Source: Caulobacter sp. (GTDB lineage Bacteria > Pseudomonadota > Alphaproteobacteria > Caulobacterales > Caulobacteraceae). From it: a stretch of DNA of 40,210 bases. The number at the start of each line of letters is the position of its first letter. The stretch's first letter is position 1. Position numbers and translations under genes: made by a program. This document shows positions 1-8,223 of the stretch, piece by piece. The notes beneath the pieces are model-generated. The model did not search any database and was not told the origin of the DNA. It saw nothing but the letters and a program-made list of their open reading frames with translations. The DNA is taken from contig JAQGIP010000033.1 of NCBI GenBank assembly GCA_028291055.1, positions 1 to 40,210 on the forward strand. The letters run 5' to 3'.

Positions 1-2
1 TC

Positions 3-689
3 GCCGATGCGACGACCCAGGGCATCGGCAGCCTGGCCGACAACTTCAACACCTTCCTGTCGCTGCTCACCACGCAGCTGAAGAACCAGGATCCGACCTC
101 GCCGCTGGATTCCAACCAGTTCACCCAACAGCTGGTGCAGATGACCGGCGTCGAGCAGCAGCTCAACGCCAACACGCTCCTGAAGCAGGTGGTCTCCAAC
201 ACCTCCAGCGGCATCTCCACCGCCGTCACCCTGATCGGCAAGAACGTGAAGGCCACCAGCGACAACGCCAACCTGACCAACGGCCAGGCGCAGTGGACCT
301 ACAACCTGGACGCCGCGCCCGCCGATCTGAAGGTCGAGGTGCTGGACGCCAATGGCAACGTCGTCCACGCCGAAGCGCCCACCAACATGAAGGCCGGCGA
401 CCACCCCTTCACCTGGAACGGCAAGGACCTGTCCGGCGCCCAGCTGCCGAACGGCGGGACCTACACCCTGCGCGTCACCGCCAATGATTCCGCCGGCGCC
501 AGCATCGCCACCACCAACTATGTCCAAGGCGTCGTGACCGGCGTCACCCAGGACAACGGCACGACCTCGATCACCGTCAACGGCGGCCCGGTCGACTGGA
601 CCAAGGTGGTCTCGGTCGAACAGCCCGCCGCGACCACGACGGCGACCAACACCAACACCAACACCACGACCCCACCGGCGACATCCTGA
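3..689 (+). CDS. flgD: Flagellar hook-capping protein FlgD (5' end outside window)
   Basis: The reading frame is already open at the left edge, so the true start lies upstream. The first visible residues include the typical FlgD N-terminal block (FLSLLTTQLKNQDPTSPLDS, then QFTQQLVQM). A beta-rich region follows (VEVLDANGNVV, HPFTWNGKDLSGAQLPNG), matching the Ig-like/FlgD C-terminal domains. FlgD caps the growing hook outside the cell and lets FlgE subunits add at its tip; it is not kept in the finished flagellum. The C-terminus ends in an Asn/Thr-rich tail, probably disordered. flgE follows 112 bp downstream on the same strand, the usual hook gene order. The assignment is firm; only the missing N-terminus limits it. 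Confidence 0.93.
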   Translation, partial: ADATTQGIGSLADNFNTFLSLLTTQLKNQDPTSPLDSNQFTQQLVQMTGVEQQLNANTLLKQVVSNTSSGISTAVTLIGKNVKATSDNANLTNGQAQWTYNLDAAPADLKVEVLDANGNVVHAEAPTNMKAGDHPFTWNGKDLSGAQLPNGGTYTLRVTANDSAGASIATTNYVQGVVTGVTQDNGTTSITVNGGPVDWTKVVSVEQPAATTTATNTNTNTTTPPATS

Positions 690-801
690 TGCGCCGCATC
701 CCCTTTGAACCCGGACGGCAAAACGCCGCCCCCCGCGACGGCCTAGCGACGCCGATCGGCCCCCGCAGCACGCGGCAACCTAGGAAAGAACGGAACCTAC
801 C

Positions 802-2196
802 ATGAGCATCAATTCCGCACTGCTGGCAGGCGTCTCTGGCCTGGTGGCCAACTCCTCAGCGCTGGCCGCGATCTCCGACAACATCGCCAACGTCAACACC
901 ACCGCGTACAAGCGCAACCAGGTGGACTTCTCCACCATGGTCACCTCGCAGGCCGTGAAAGGCGAGTATTCCGCCGGCGGCGTGCAGGGGAACAACCACT
1001 CCTACGTCAGCCAGCAGGGCCTGATCCAAGCCGCCTCCTCGACGACCGACCTGGCGATCTCCGGCGATGGCTTCTTCGTGGTCACTACCAAGGGCGCAGG
1101 CCTGACGGCCGCGGATCCGCGGGAATTCACCCGCGCCGGCACCTTCGAGCCGGACGCCGACGGGTTCCTCAAGAACGACGCCGGCCTCTACCTGCAGGGC
1201 TGGCCGATGCTCGCCAACGGCACCTTCGACAGCGACCCGTCGGACCTGAGCAAGCTCGGGGCGATCAACGTCAAGAACCTGGGCGCCGCGGTCCAGCAGA
1301 CCAGCTCGGTCGGCATCAGCGCCAACCTCGACCAGACGACGCCCATTCCGGCGTCATCAACCTACAACGCCTCGACCGCCAGCATGGCCGCCTACGCCGC
1401 GACCAATGGCGCCAGCGGCACCGCACCGGACGCGACGCCCATCGAACTGAGCGTCGTCGACTCGGTCGGCGGCACGCACAAGTTCGCGCTGGCCTTCTCG
1501 CGCACCACCACCCCCAACGTCTGGAACGCCGAAATCTACGCGGTTCCGGCCTCCGACGTGACAAGCACGCCGTCGGGCCAGGTGAAGGCCGGCACGGTGA
1601 CCTTCAACACCGACGGCACGATCGATCTGAACAAGACGACCCTGTTCGGGCCCGCCACCGTTCCGCCGGCCGCGCCCTCGTCGCCGACGATCAACCTCGC
1701 CGCGTCCGGCGGCCTTTCGCCCGCCTGGGGCACGTCCCTCGGCATCGCCCAACAGTCGTTCACCTTCGACCTGAAGCAGCTCACGCAGCTGGCCTCGGCC
1801 TCCACCGTGAACTCGGTGAGCGGCGACGGCGCCAGCGCCGGCAACATCATCGGCGTCCAGGTCGGCGCGGACGGCGTGGTCTCGGCCCTGTTCGACAACT
1901 CCCAGGTCCGCAAGATCGCCAAGGTGGCCATCGCCACCTTCCCGAACGCCAACGGCCTGCAGTCCATCAGCGGCAACGCCTACATGGGCACGCTGGACGC
2001 CGGGACCATGACGCTGAAGGCGGCAGGGGCCGGCGGGGCGGGCAAGATCTCGCCCTCCAGCCTGGAAGCCTCGACCGTCGACCTGTCCTCGGAGTTCACC
2101 GGCCTGATCACCACCCAGAAGGCCTACTCCGCCTCGTCGAAGATCATCACCACAGCCGACACAATGCTGGACGAACTGATCAACATCATCCGGTAG
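802..2196 (+). CDS. flgE: Flagellar hook protein FlgE
   Basis: A 464-residue protein that polymerises into the curved hook joining the basal-body rod to the filament. The N-terminus (MSINSALLAGVSGLVANSSA, then ISDNIANVNTTAYKRNQ) is the conserved rod/hook motif. The C-terminus (STVDLSSEFTGLITTQKAYS, ending TADTMLDELINIIR) is the matching C-terminal helix that packs against it. The middle is Ala/Ser/Thr-rich and corresponds to the exposed hook domains. A purine-rich AGGAAAG about 15 bp upstream can serve as ribosome-binding site. It follows flgD and precedes sciP. Hook length is variable between species, and this one is shorter than the roughly 590 residues I recall for C. crescentus. Confidence 0.95.
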   Translation: MSINSALLAGVSGLVANSSALAAISDNIANVNTTAYKRNQVDFSTMVTSQAVKGEYSAGGVQGNNHSYVSQQGLIQAASSTTDLAISGDGFFVVTTKGAGLTAADPREFTRAGTFEPDADGFLKNDAGLYLQGWPMLANGTFDSDPSDLSKLGAINVKNLGAAVQQTSSVGISANLDQTTPIPASSTYNASTASMAAYAATNGASGTAPDATPIELSVVDSVGGTHKFALAFSRTTTPNVWNAEIYAVPASDVTSTPSGQVKAGTVTFNTDGTIDLNKTTLFGPATVPPAAPSSPTINLAASGGLSPAWGTSLGIAQQSFTFDLKQLTQLASASTVNSVSGDGASAGNIIGVQVGADGVVSALFDNSQVRKIAKVAIATFPNANGLQSISGNAYMGTLDAGTMTLKAAGAGGAGKISPSSLEASTVDLSSEFTGLITTQKAYSASSKIITTADTMLDELINIIR

Positions 2197-2204
2197 TCGT
2201 AAGA

Positions 2205-2296
2205 TTAATACTGATTAACCGGATGTAAAATCCACACTGTGCCGAATTAGTACACGAGGGACCAGATGATTAGAATCTTATTTACTAATACGATTC
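2205..2296 (+). promoter_or_regulatory. sciP upstream region: CtrA-like TTAA pair and two GANTC methylation sites
   Basis: This AT-rich strip lies between flgE and sciP in an otherwise very GC-rich region. It holds TTAA at 2205-2208 and TTAAC at 2215-2219, separated by 6 bp; the CtrA consensus is TTAA-N7-TTAA, so the spacing is one base short. GAATC (2273-2277) and GATTC (2292-2296) are CcrM-type GANTC sites. In Caulobacter, sciP is cell-cycle regulated, so these elements are plausible inputs. Binding itself is inferred. Confidence 0.5.
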
Positions 2297-2361
2297 AGCG
2301 GCTGTTAGGAGCCGCGGCGTATAGTTCTCATCAACAGTGATGGTGGGAAAGGCGTAAAGCC

Positions 2362-2649
2362 ATGTTGCAACAACAGCAGACGCGCACGAACAGCCGCGGG
2401 GAGTCGTACGTTATCGGCCCCACGGGTGCGCCGTTGACGCTGAGGGACCTCCCGCCGCCGGATACCGGGCGTTGGGTGATCCGCCGCAAGGCCGAGGTCG
2501 TGGCCGCCGTGCGCGGGGGCCTGCTCTCGCTTGAGGACGCGCTGGAACGCTACCGCCTGACCTCCGAGGAGTTCCTGGCGTGGCAGCGGTCCATCGACCG
2601 CCACGGCCTGGCGGGTCTTCGTACGACGCGTCTTCAGCAATACCGCTAA
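2362..2649 (+). CDS. sciP: CtrA inhibitor SciP (DUF1153 family)
   Basis: A 95-residue helix-turn-helix protein with the SciP/DUF1153 signature: SYVIGPTGAPLTLRDLPPPD, then RWVIRRKAEVVAAVRGGLLS, LEDALERYRLTSEEFLAWQ and GLAGLRTTRLQQYR. In Caulobacter, SciP binds the master regulator CtrA at its target promoters and blocks RNA polymerase recruitment in swarmer cells. That switches off CtrA-activated genes, many of them flagellar. The length is normal for the family. The position directly after flgE is the Caulobacter arrangement as I recall it. A GGTGGGAAAGG stretch just upstream supports the ATG start. The long upstream region with TTAA and GANTC elements suggests its own cell-cycle promoter. 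Confidence 0.93.
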   Translation: MLQQQQTRTNSRGESYVIGPTGAPLTLRDLPPPDTGRWVIRRKAEVVAAVRGGLLSLEDALERYRLTSEEFLAWQRSIDRHGLAGLRTTRLQQYR

Positions 2650-2650
2650 G

Positions 2651-2715
2651 CCTGGGCGTTTTTCCCCGCCAGGTTTGCGCCAGCGCGGCCGCGTTCCCCT
2701 CGGGGGCGCGGCCGT
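2651..2715. terminator. Two hairpins between convergent sciP and DUF2007 genes
   Basis: Directly after the sciP stop a stem CCTGG...CCAGG encloses a loop containing TTTTT (2651-2673). A stronger GC-only stem CGGCCGCG/CGCGGCCG follows (2686-2693 with 2707-2714), with an inner CCCC/GGGG pairing. Neither is followed by a long T run on either strand, so the terminator role rests on position between convergent genes. Confidence 0.5.
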
Positions 2716-2752
2716 CGCCGATTCTGGAGACCGCTTAAGACCTGGGGACCGT

Positions 2753-2950
2753 TCAGCGCAGAGAGTCCTCGACACTCTTGATCAGCCGCCGGGCCTGGGC
2801 CGCCTCGTCGTCGGGCACCAGCAGGCGGCTCGCCAGCACACCGGGATAGGCCGACGCCTCGACCAGCAGCGGATTGAGGCCCGCGCCCTCCAGCATCGTC
2901 TTGGTGAAGTTCAGGCGCACCGGATCGGTGGTCTTCAGGATCTCGATCAT
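2753..2950 (-). CDS. DUF2007 small protein
   Basis: A 65-residue protein (starts MIEILKTTDPVRLNFTKTML, ends QARRLIKSVEDSLR) of the DUF2007 type, labelled 'putative signal transducing protein' in family databases. These proteins resemble a compact alpha-beta domain; their biochemical role is not established. The block LLVEASAYPGVLASRLLVPD is the central conserved part (the residue seen as acting on 'ambiguous' paralogue position in the family is not informative here). Its ATG overlaps the stop of the upstream RusA-like gene by 4 bp (ATGA), so the two are almost certainly translated together. Family is fairly sure; function unknown. Confidence 0.8.
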   Translation of the reverse strand: MIEILKTTDPVRLNFTKTMLEGAGLNPLLVEASAYPGVLASRLLVPDDEAAQARRLIKSVEDSLR

Positions 2951-3345
2951 CCGCGCACCTCGCCCGGCCGGGTCAACGCCGCCTCTGAAACCTTGCGCAC
3001 CGTCACCGTGATCCGCTCCCGCTCGCCCTCATGCCGCTCGACCAGCAGGCGGGCCACCTGGGCGTCGTCGTGGAAGGCATAGCCCTTGATGGCGTCGAGG
3101 ATCGCCTTGGCCAGATTGTCGAGGTCCAGCCAGGGCGGATCGCCGACATATTCCATGCGGATCTCGACCGAGAATTCCCCCCACGTCGGCCGTGACCCGC
3201 GCCATGCCTTGCGGAAGAACTCGTAGATCAGGGGCTTGTAGTATTTGGCCTGGGTGGTCAGGCCGTCGACCACGATCTCCAGCACGCCGCCGTCTTCGCG
3301 CGCGCGCACCTTGCCGTGGTGGGTCCAGCCGTCGGTATCGTCCAA
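2947..3345 (-). CDS. RusA-like Holliday junction/endodeoxyribonuclease family protein
   Basis: The core LDLDNLAKAILDAIKGYAFH followed by DDAQVARLLVER carries the RusA pattern of metal-binding acidic residues (D..N..K...D, then DD). RusA enzymes are dimeric, Mg-dependent resolvases that cut four-way DNA junctions; they are often phage-derived, but this copy sits among housekeeping genes. The start is uncertain. I chose the TTG at 3345 because GGAGG lies 5 nt upstream of it; in-frame GTG codons at 3378 and 3435 would add 11 or 30 residues that look atypical and lack a ribosome site. The frame overlaps DUF2007 by 4 bp. Substrate and activity are inferred from family only. Confidence 0.72.
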   Translation of the reverse strand: MDDTDGWTHHGKVRAREDGGVLEIVVDGLTTQAKYYKPLIYEFFRKAWRGSRPTWGEFSVEIRMEYVGDPPWLDLDNLAKAILDAIKGYAFHDDAQVARLLVERHEGERERITVTVRKVSEAALTRPGEVRG

Positions 3346-3455
3346 GATCGCCTCCAGGGCCCCCGCGATACACGACACCGGCCCGGGCCGCGAGCTTGAC
3401 GGCGAGGCACAGCTTGGGCATGTATATCTAAACACTGATCAGATAGGGCGGGGAT

Positions 3456-4481
3456 ATGGCTGAGACCAAGACGGTTCTGGTGACGGGCGGCTCCGGCTGG
3501 CTGGCCGGCTTCTGCATCGCCGCCCTGCTGGAGCAGGGCTACCGGGTCAAGACCACCCTCCGCAACCTGGCCCGCGAGGCCGAGGTCCGCGCCACCCTGG
3601 CCAAGATCACCAAGCCTGACGAGCGCCTGACCTTCTCCGCCGCCGACCTCTCCGCCGACGCCGGCTGGGCCGAGGCCGTGGCCGGCTGCCACTACGTCCT
3701 GCACGTGGCCTCGCCCTTCCCGGCGGGTCAGCCGAAGGATCCCAACGAACTGATCATCCCGGCCCGCGAAGGCGCGCTCAGGGTGTTGAAGGCCGCCGTG
3801 GCCGCCGGCGTCGAACGGGTGGTGCTGACGTCTTCCGTCGCCGCCGTCGCCTATGGCCAGAAGGTCGCGGAGGGCACGGTCTTTGACGAAAGCTTCTGGA
3901 CCGACGTGAAGGGCCACGACGTGAGCGCCTATGCCCAGTCCAAGACCATCGCCGAACAGGCGGCCTGGGCCTTCATGAAGGACAGCGGCGGCAAGACCTC
4001 CCTCGCCGTCATCAACCCCGCCGCCATCATCGGCCCGGCGCTCAGCCCCGACTTCTCCACCTCGCTGCAGCTGGTCGAGCGGCTGATGAACGGTTCCACC
4101 CCCGGCTCGCCCCGCATCGGCTTCACCATCGTCGACGTGCGCGACCTGGCCCAGCTGCACCTGCTGGCCATGACCCGCCCCGAGGCGGCCGGCCAGCGCT
4201 TCATCGGCGCCGGCCCCTTCCTGTGGATGGGCGACATCGCCAAGATCCTCAAGGCCGGCCTGGGCAAGGACGCCAAGGTCCCGAGCCGCGAGCTGCCCGA
4301 CTTCATGCTGCGCATCATCGCCCTGTTCGACCCCGGCATCCGCTCGGTGGTCGGCTCGCTGGGCAAGAAGAAGGAAATGAGTTCCGCCAAGGCCCACAGC
4401 GTGCTGGGCTGGAGGCAGCGTCCGGTGGAGGACACCATCCTCGACTGCGCCAGGAGCCTGATCGCGGAAGGTATCGTCTAG
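3456..4481 (+). CDS. Extended SDR, NAD(P)-dependent aldehyde/dihydroflavonol reductase-like
   Basis: A 341-residue extended short-chain dehydrogenase. The N-terminus has the dinucleotide-binding loop VTGGSGWLAGF (residues about 9-19). The catalytic pair appears as YAQSK (YxxxK), with TSSVAAVAYG just before it supplying the active-site Ser/Thr. The overall layout matches the dihydroflavonol-4-reductase/aldehyde reductase subgroup, which reduces carbonyls with NADPH; the real substrate cannot be read from sequence. GGGCGGGGAT just upstream of the ATG acts as ribosome site. The gene is divergent from the RusA-like gene and is followed by a hairpin terminator, so it is probably monocistronic. Confidence 0.88.
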   Translation: MAETKTVLVTGGSGWLAGFCIAALLEQGYRVKTTLRNLAREAEVRATLAKITKPDERLTFSAADLSADAGWAEAVAGCHYVLHVASPFPAGQPKDPNELIIPAREGALRVLKAAVAAGVERVVLTSSVAAVAYGQKVAEGTVFDESFWTDVKGHDVSAYAQSKTIAEQAAWAFMKDSGGKTSLAVINPAAIIGPALSPDFSTSLQLVERLMNGSTPGSPRIGFTIVDVRDLAQLHLLAMTRPEAAGQRFIGAGPFLWMGDIAKILKAGLGKDAKVPSRELPDFMLRIIALFDPGIRSVVGSLGKKKEMSSAKAHSVLGWRQRPVEDTILDCARSLIAEGIV

Positions 4482-4487
4482 CTTCCC

Positions 4488-4513
4488 CGAGCCTGTCTCG
4501 ATCGACAGGCTCG
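4488..4513 (+). terminator. Hairpin terminator after the SDR gene
   Basis: A perfect 10-bp stem CGAGCCTGTC/GACAGGCTCG with the 6-nt loop TCGATC starts 7 bp after the stop codon. It is followed by the pyrimidine-rich ATCTTCT, a weak T tract. Position and stem strength fit a factor-independent terminator. Confidence 0.7.
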
Positions 4514-4528
4514 ATCTTCTAAGAGGTG

Positions 4529-4577
4529 GAGCGGGTTGCGGGCGGAAAACCGCTTCACACTTTTCCTCAACCCGCTC
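4529..4577 (+). repeat. 49-bp palindromic dispersed repeat, copy 1
   Basis: The 49-bp unit begins GAGCGGGTTGCGGGCGG and ends CCTCAACCCGCTC, so its ends form a GAGCGGGTT/AACCCGCTC inverted repeat. The inner part is asymmetric (GGAAAACCGCTTC). A second copy lies at 40007-40055 in the opposite orientation and differs at 2 of 49 positions. It sits between the SDR terminator and the fumC leader. Confidence 0.85.
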
Positions 4578-4637
4578 GCGTATTGCCTAGGCGGCGCCTG
4601 CGTCCTAACACCCCTCCCATATTCGAGAGGGACCCCG

Positions 4638-6028
<1,391 letters not shown>

Positions 6029-6029
<1 letters not shown>

Positions 6030-6721
6030 TGATGACGCAGGCCGGCGCGCGTTCGATCGCGCAAGACGGCGCGGTCCACTTTCCGGCTGCCCTCGCCGCC
6101 GGCGATCTGGCGGACCTGCGCCGGACGGCGGACCGGGCTCTCGTAACCGGACCTGGCCGCCGACTGAACGCGGACGCGGCCTTCACGCCCTGGATCGGTC
6201 CGGCGGGACCCGTCGGTCTTCTGGCGAAGATGCTGCTGGGCGACGACGCCCGCCCCGTGCGCGCCGTCCTGTTCGACAAGACGCCGGAGGCCAACTGGGC
6301 GGTGGCCTGGCATCAGGACCGCACCATTGTCGTCCGCGAACGAGTGGAGATCGACGGGTTCGGGCCGTGGTCCCTCAAGGACGGTCTGCTGCATGTCGCC
6401 CCGCCCATCGGCGTGCTCGAGCGCATGGTCACCCTGCGCATCCACCTCGATGATTGCGGGCCCGGCAACGCACCCCTGAAGGCCGCGCTGGGCTCCCACC
6501 GCCTGGGCCGCGTGCCGGCGGCCGAGGCTGCCGCCCGCGCGGGCGAGCATGACCTCGCCGTCTGTCTGGCGCAGGCCGGCGACGTGTGGGCCTACGCCAC
6601 ACCGATCCTGCACGCCCCCGACCGGGCGGCCACGCCGTCACGCCGCCGCGTGCTCCAAATCGATTATGCCGCCTTCGACCTGCCTCCCCCATTGGAATGG
6701 CTCGGGGTCGGCGCCGCGTGA
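6029..6721 (+). CDS. Phytanoyl-CoA dioxygenase (PhyH)-like protein
   Basis: A 230-residue protein with the facial triad of Fe(II)/2-oxoglutarate dioxygenases: HQD (His95 and Asp97, in AVAWHQDRTI) and a distal His195 in PILHAPDRA. Arg206 or Arg207 is positioned to bind 2-oxoglutarate. PhyH-type enzymes hydroxylate diverse small molecules; the substrate here is unknown. The ATG at 6029 shares a base with the fumC stop codon, and a second ATG follows directly, so residue 1 or 2 could be the real start. The downstream GNAT gene overlaps its stop by 4 bp. The chain fumC-PhyH-GNAT therefore looks like one translational unit, though no pathway link to fumarase is obvious. Confidence 0.8.
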
Positions 6722-7155
6722 CCCAGATCATCCGTGTCATCGAGGCCCTGCCGGACGGCTTCGACGCCCTGCTGGCCGAGGCGGTGGCCGAGGGGGTGCG
6801 CAACATGACGCTGCTGGCGGATCAGTGGGCATCGGGCGAGGAGCGCTTCGACGGGCCGGATGAGGGCCTGTTCGCGGGCATCCTCGGCGGCGAGCTCGCA
6901 GCGATCGGCGGCGTCACCATCGAGACCGGCGCCGGAGAGCCCGCCATGCGCATGCGCCGCCTCTACGTCCGCCCCGCCTTCCGACGCTCAGGCCTGGGCC
7001 GGGTGCTGGCCGGCGCGATGATGCAGCAGGGCTTTGCCGCCGCGCCGCTGCTGACGGCCAATGCGCGGGCTACGGCCGCCGCGCCAGTCTTCTGGGAAGC
7101 GATGGGGTTCGAAGCCGTGAGCGCACCCGGGTTCACGCATCGGCTCAGACGATAG
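6718..7155 (+). CDS. GNAT family N-acetyltransferase
   Basis: A 145-residue single-domain acetyltransferase. The acetyl-CoA pyrophosphate loop appears as RRSGLGR within LYVRPAFRRSGLGRVLAGAM. The C-terminal strand and helix (APVFWEAMGFEAVSAPGFTH) are the usual GNAT ending. It would transfer an acetyl group from acetyl-CoA to an amine; the acceptor is not evident. I take the GTG at 6718 as start because it overlaps the preceding stop (GTGA) and gives a normal GNAT length. An upstream ATG at 6586 in the same frame would add 44 residues that only shadow the preceding gene. Confidence 0.83.
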   Translation: MTQIIRVIEALPDGFDALLAEAVAEGVRNMTLLADQWASGEERFDGPDEGLFAGILGGELAAIGGVTIETGAGEPAMRMRRLYVRPAFRRSGLGRVLAGAMMQQGFAAAPLLTANARATAAAPVFWEAMGFEAVSAPGFTHRLRR

Positions 7156-7187
7156 CGAAAAGGCTCGGCCTGGGTTATCGTAAGCCC

Positions 7188-7421
7188 ATGGGCAAAGCCG
7201 AACTCAAGCTTGAGATCGATGAAAAGCTGCTGGAGCAGGCGCGCGCCGCGAAGGTCCAGATGGACCTTGTCATGGAGCGCGCACTGAAGGCGGCGCTTGG
7301 CCCCGCCGCCGCTGAGGAGCGCGCAAAGGCGTGGGCGAGCGAAAACGCCGAAGCGATCGCTTCTTACAACCGCTGCATCGCTGAGGACGGAGAGTTCGGC
7401 AGGGAGTGGCGGAACTGGTGA
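7188..7421 (+). CDS. ccdA: CcdA-like antitoxin
   Basis: A 77-residue protein. The N-terminal half (LKLEIDEKLLEQARAAKVQM) resembles the ribbon-helix-helix DNA-binding part of CcdA. The C-terminal half is an acidic helix ending IAEDGEFGREWRNW, like the CcdB-binding tail of CcdA antitoxins. CcdA normally wraps and neutralises the gyrase poison CcdB and represses the operon. Codon use looks less GC-biased than in the neighbours (for example AAG-CTT, GAA-AAC and GCT codons), which fits lateral acquisition. The cognate toxin frame follows immediately but looks damaged, so this antitoxin may be an orphan. Confidence 0.75.
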   Translation: MGKAELKLEIDEKLLEQARAAKVQMDLVMERALKAALGPAAAEERAKAWASENAEAIASYNRCIAEDGEFGREWRNW

Positions 7422-7729
7422 TCCGCAGGTCGATGTCTTCGACAATCCCGACGTCCATGCCCGCCAGCGGGTCCCGCTGATCGTCGCGCTCCAATCACAT
7501 CTCTTGTACGTGCTGGACACTGTCGTCGTTGCGCCCCTGTATCCCACGGCGCGTATGCAGGCGGACGGACTGATTTCGCTTCCGGTCGAGGTCGCGGGAT
7601 CATCGTACACGTTGGCGATGGGCGCTCTGGGCAACATCGCTCAACAGCGGCTTGGCAAAGCGATCACTAACCTTCGCGACCACGACTACGCCATCCAGCG
7701 CGCGCTCGACCGTCTTCACCGGCTTCTGA
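7406..7729 (+). pseudogene. ccdB: CcdB-like gyrase toxin, apparently frameshifted at both ends
   Basis: The body (VDVFDNPDVHARQRVPLIVA, then LDTVVVAPLYPTARMQADGL and LGNIAQQRLGKAITNLRDHD) matches CcdB, which poisons DNA gyrase. This frame has no ATG, GTG or TTG between the TTG at 7297, well inside ccdA, and the conserved VDVFDNP motif. The natural starts near the ccdA stop (GTG at 7406 or 7418) lie in another frame. At the 3' end that same other frame gives VFTGF-stop at 7727-7729, the usual CcdB ending, directly next to the stop of the convergent regulator gene; the body frame instead reads on about 17 codons. Two compensating indels would explain this. A non-standard start or sequencing errors are the alternatives. 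Confidence 0.6.
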
Positions 7730-8092
7730 TCAGGCCGCGCGCCCGAACCCGCGCACCACTTCGCGCAATCGCGCCGGATTGATCGGCTTGGTCAGCACCG
7801 CCACCCCGGCGAAGCGATCGTCGAGCTTCATGTTGCCGTAGCCGGTGGCGAAGGCGAAGGGCGCGTGGCGGGCCTGCAGGGCCTCGGCCAGGGGAAAGAC
7901 CAGCTTGCCGCCCAGGTTGATGTCCAGCAGGGCGCCGTCCGGAACCCGTTCCTGGCCGTTCAGCCAGTCCATGGCCGCGTCGACCGCGCCGAACGAGGCC
8001 ACGACCTCGCAGCCGAGGTCGGCCAGCAGGTCTTCCATCATCAGCGCGACGAGCGCCTCATCCTCAACGACGATGACCCGGGGTCCGCTCAT
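7730..8092 (-). CDS. Single-domain response regulator (CheY-like receiver)
   Basis: A 120-residue receiver domain with no output domain. Key residues are all present: Glu10-Asp11 for Mg, phospho-acceptor Asp57 in GALLDINLGG, Thr83 in FATGYG, and Lys102 in LTKPI. The FATGYG block is typical of receivers paired with HWE/HisKA_2 sensor kinases in alphaproteobacteria. It probably relays phosphate or acts through protein contacts; no kinase is nearby. The gene ends exactly where the ccdB remnant ends. Its 5' leader contains an 8-bp GC hairpin (8125-8144). Family is certain; partner unknown. Confidence 0.9.
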   Translation of the reverse strand: MSGPRVIVVEDEALVALMMEDLLADLGCEVVASFGAVDAAMDWLNGQERVPDGALLDINLGGKLVFPLAEALQARHAPFAFATGYGNMKLDDRFAGVAVLTKPINPARLREVVRGFGRAA

Positions 8093-8124
8093 GCCACAAC
8101 TATTCCGACCACTGCCGTACGCAT

Positions 8125-8144
8125 CGCGCCGCTCGTGCGGCGCG
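8125..8144. other. Perfect 8-bp hairpin in the leader of the response regulator
   Basis: CGCGCCGC and GCGGCGCG pair perfectly around the tetraloop TCGT, about 33 bp upstream of the regulator's start codon. It could be a leader structure or a protein site; no function can be assigned. Confidence 0.4.
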
Positions 8145-8167
8145 TCCCCCGAGTTGAGATAATGATT

Positions 8168-8223
8168 CTAGCCCCATTTCGGGTTGATCACCTATGCGTA
8201 GTTTCCCGGAAATGGGGAGCTAG
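8168..8223 (-). terminator. Imperfect inverted repeat just after the prenyl synthase gene
   Basis: Arms of about 16-19 bp (CTAGCCCCATTTCGGG and CCCGGAAATGGGGAGCTAG, with two single-base bulges) flank a 21-nt loop. The right arm includes the stop codon of the minus-strand prenyl synthase gene. Position suggests termination of that gene; there is no clear T tract. Confidence 0.5.

Noticed and set aside
690..801. A sigma-54 promoter in front of flgE
   Set aside because: No TGGCAC-N5-TTGC-like element could be found in the 112-bp gap.
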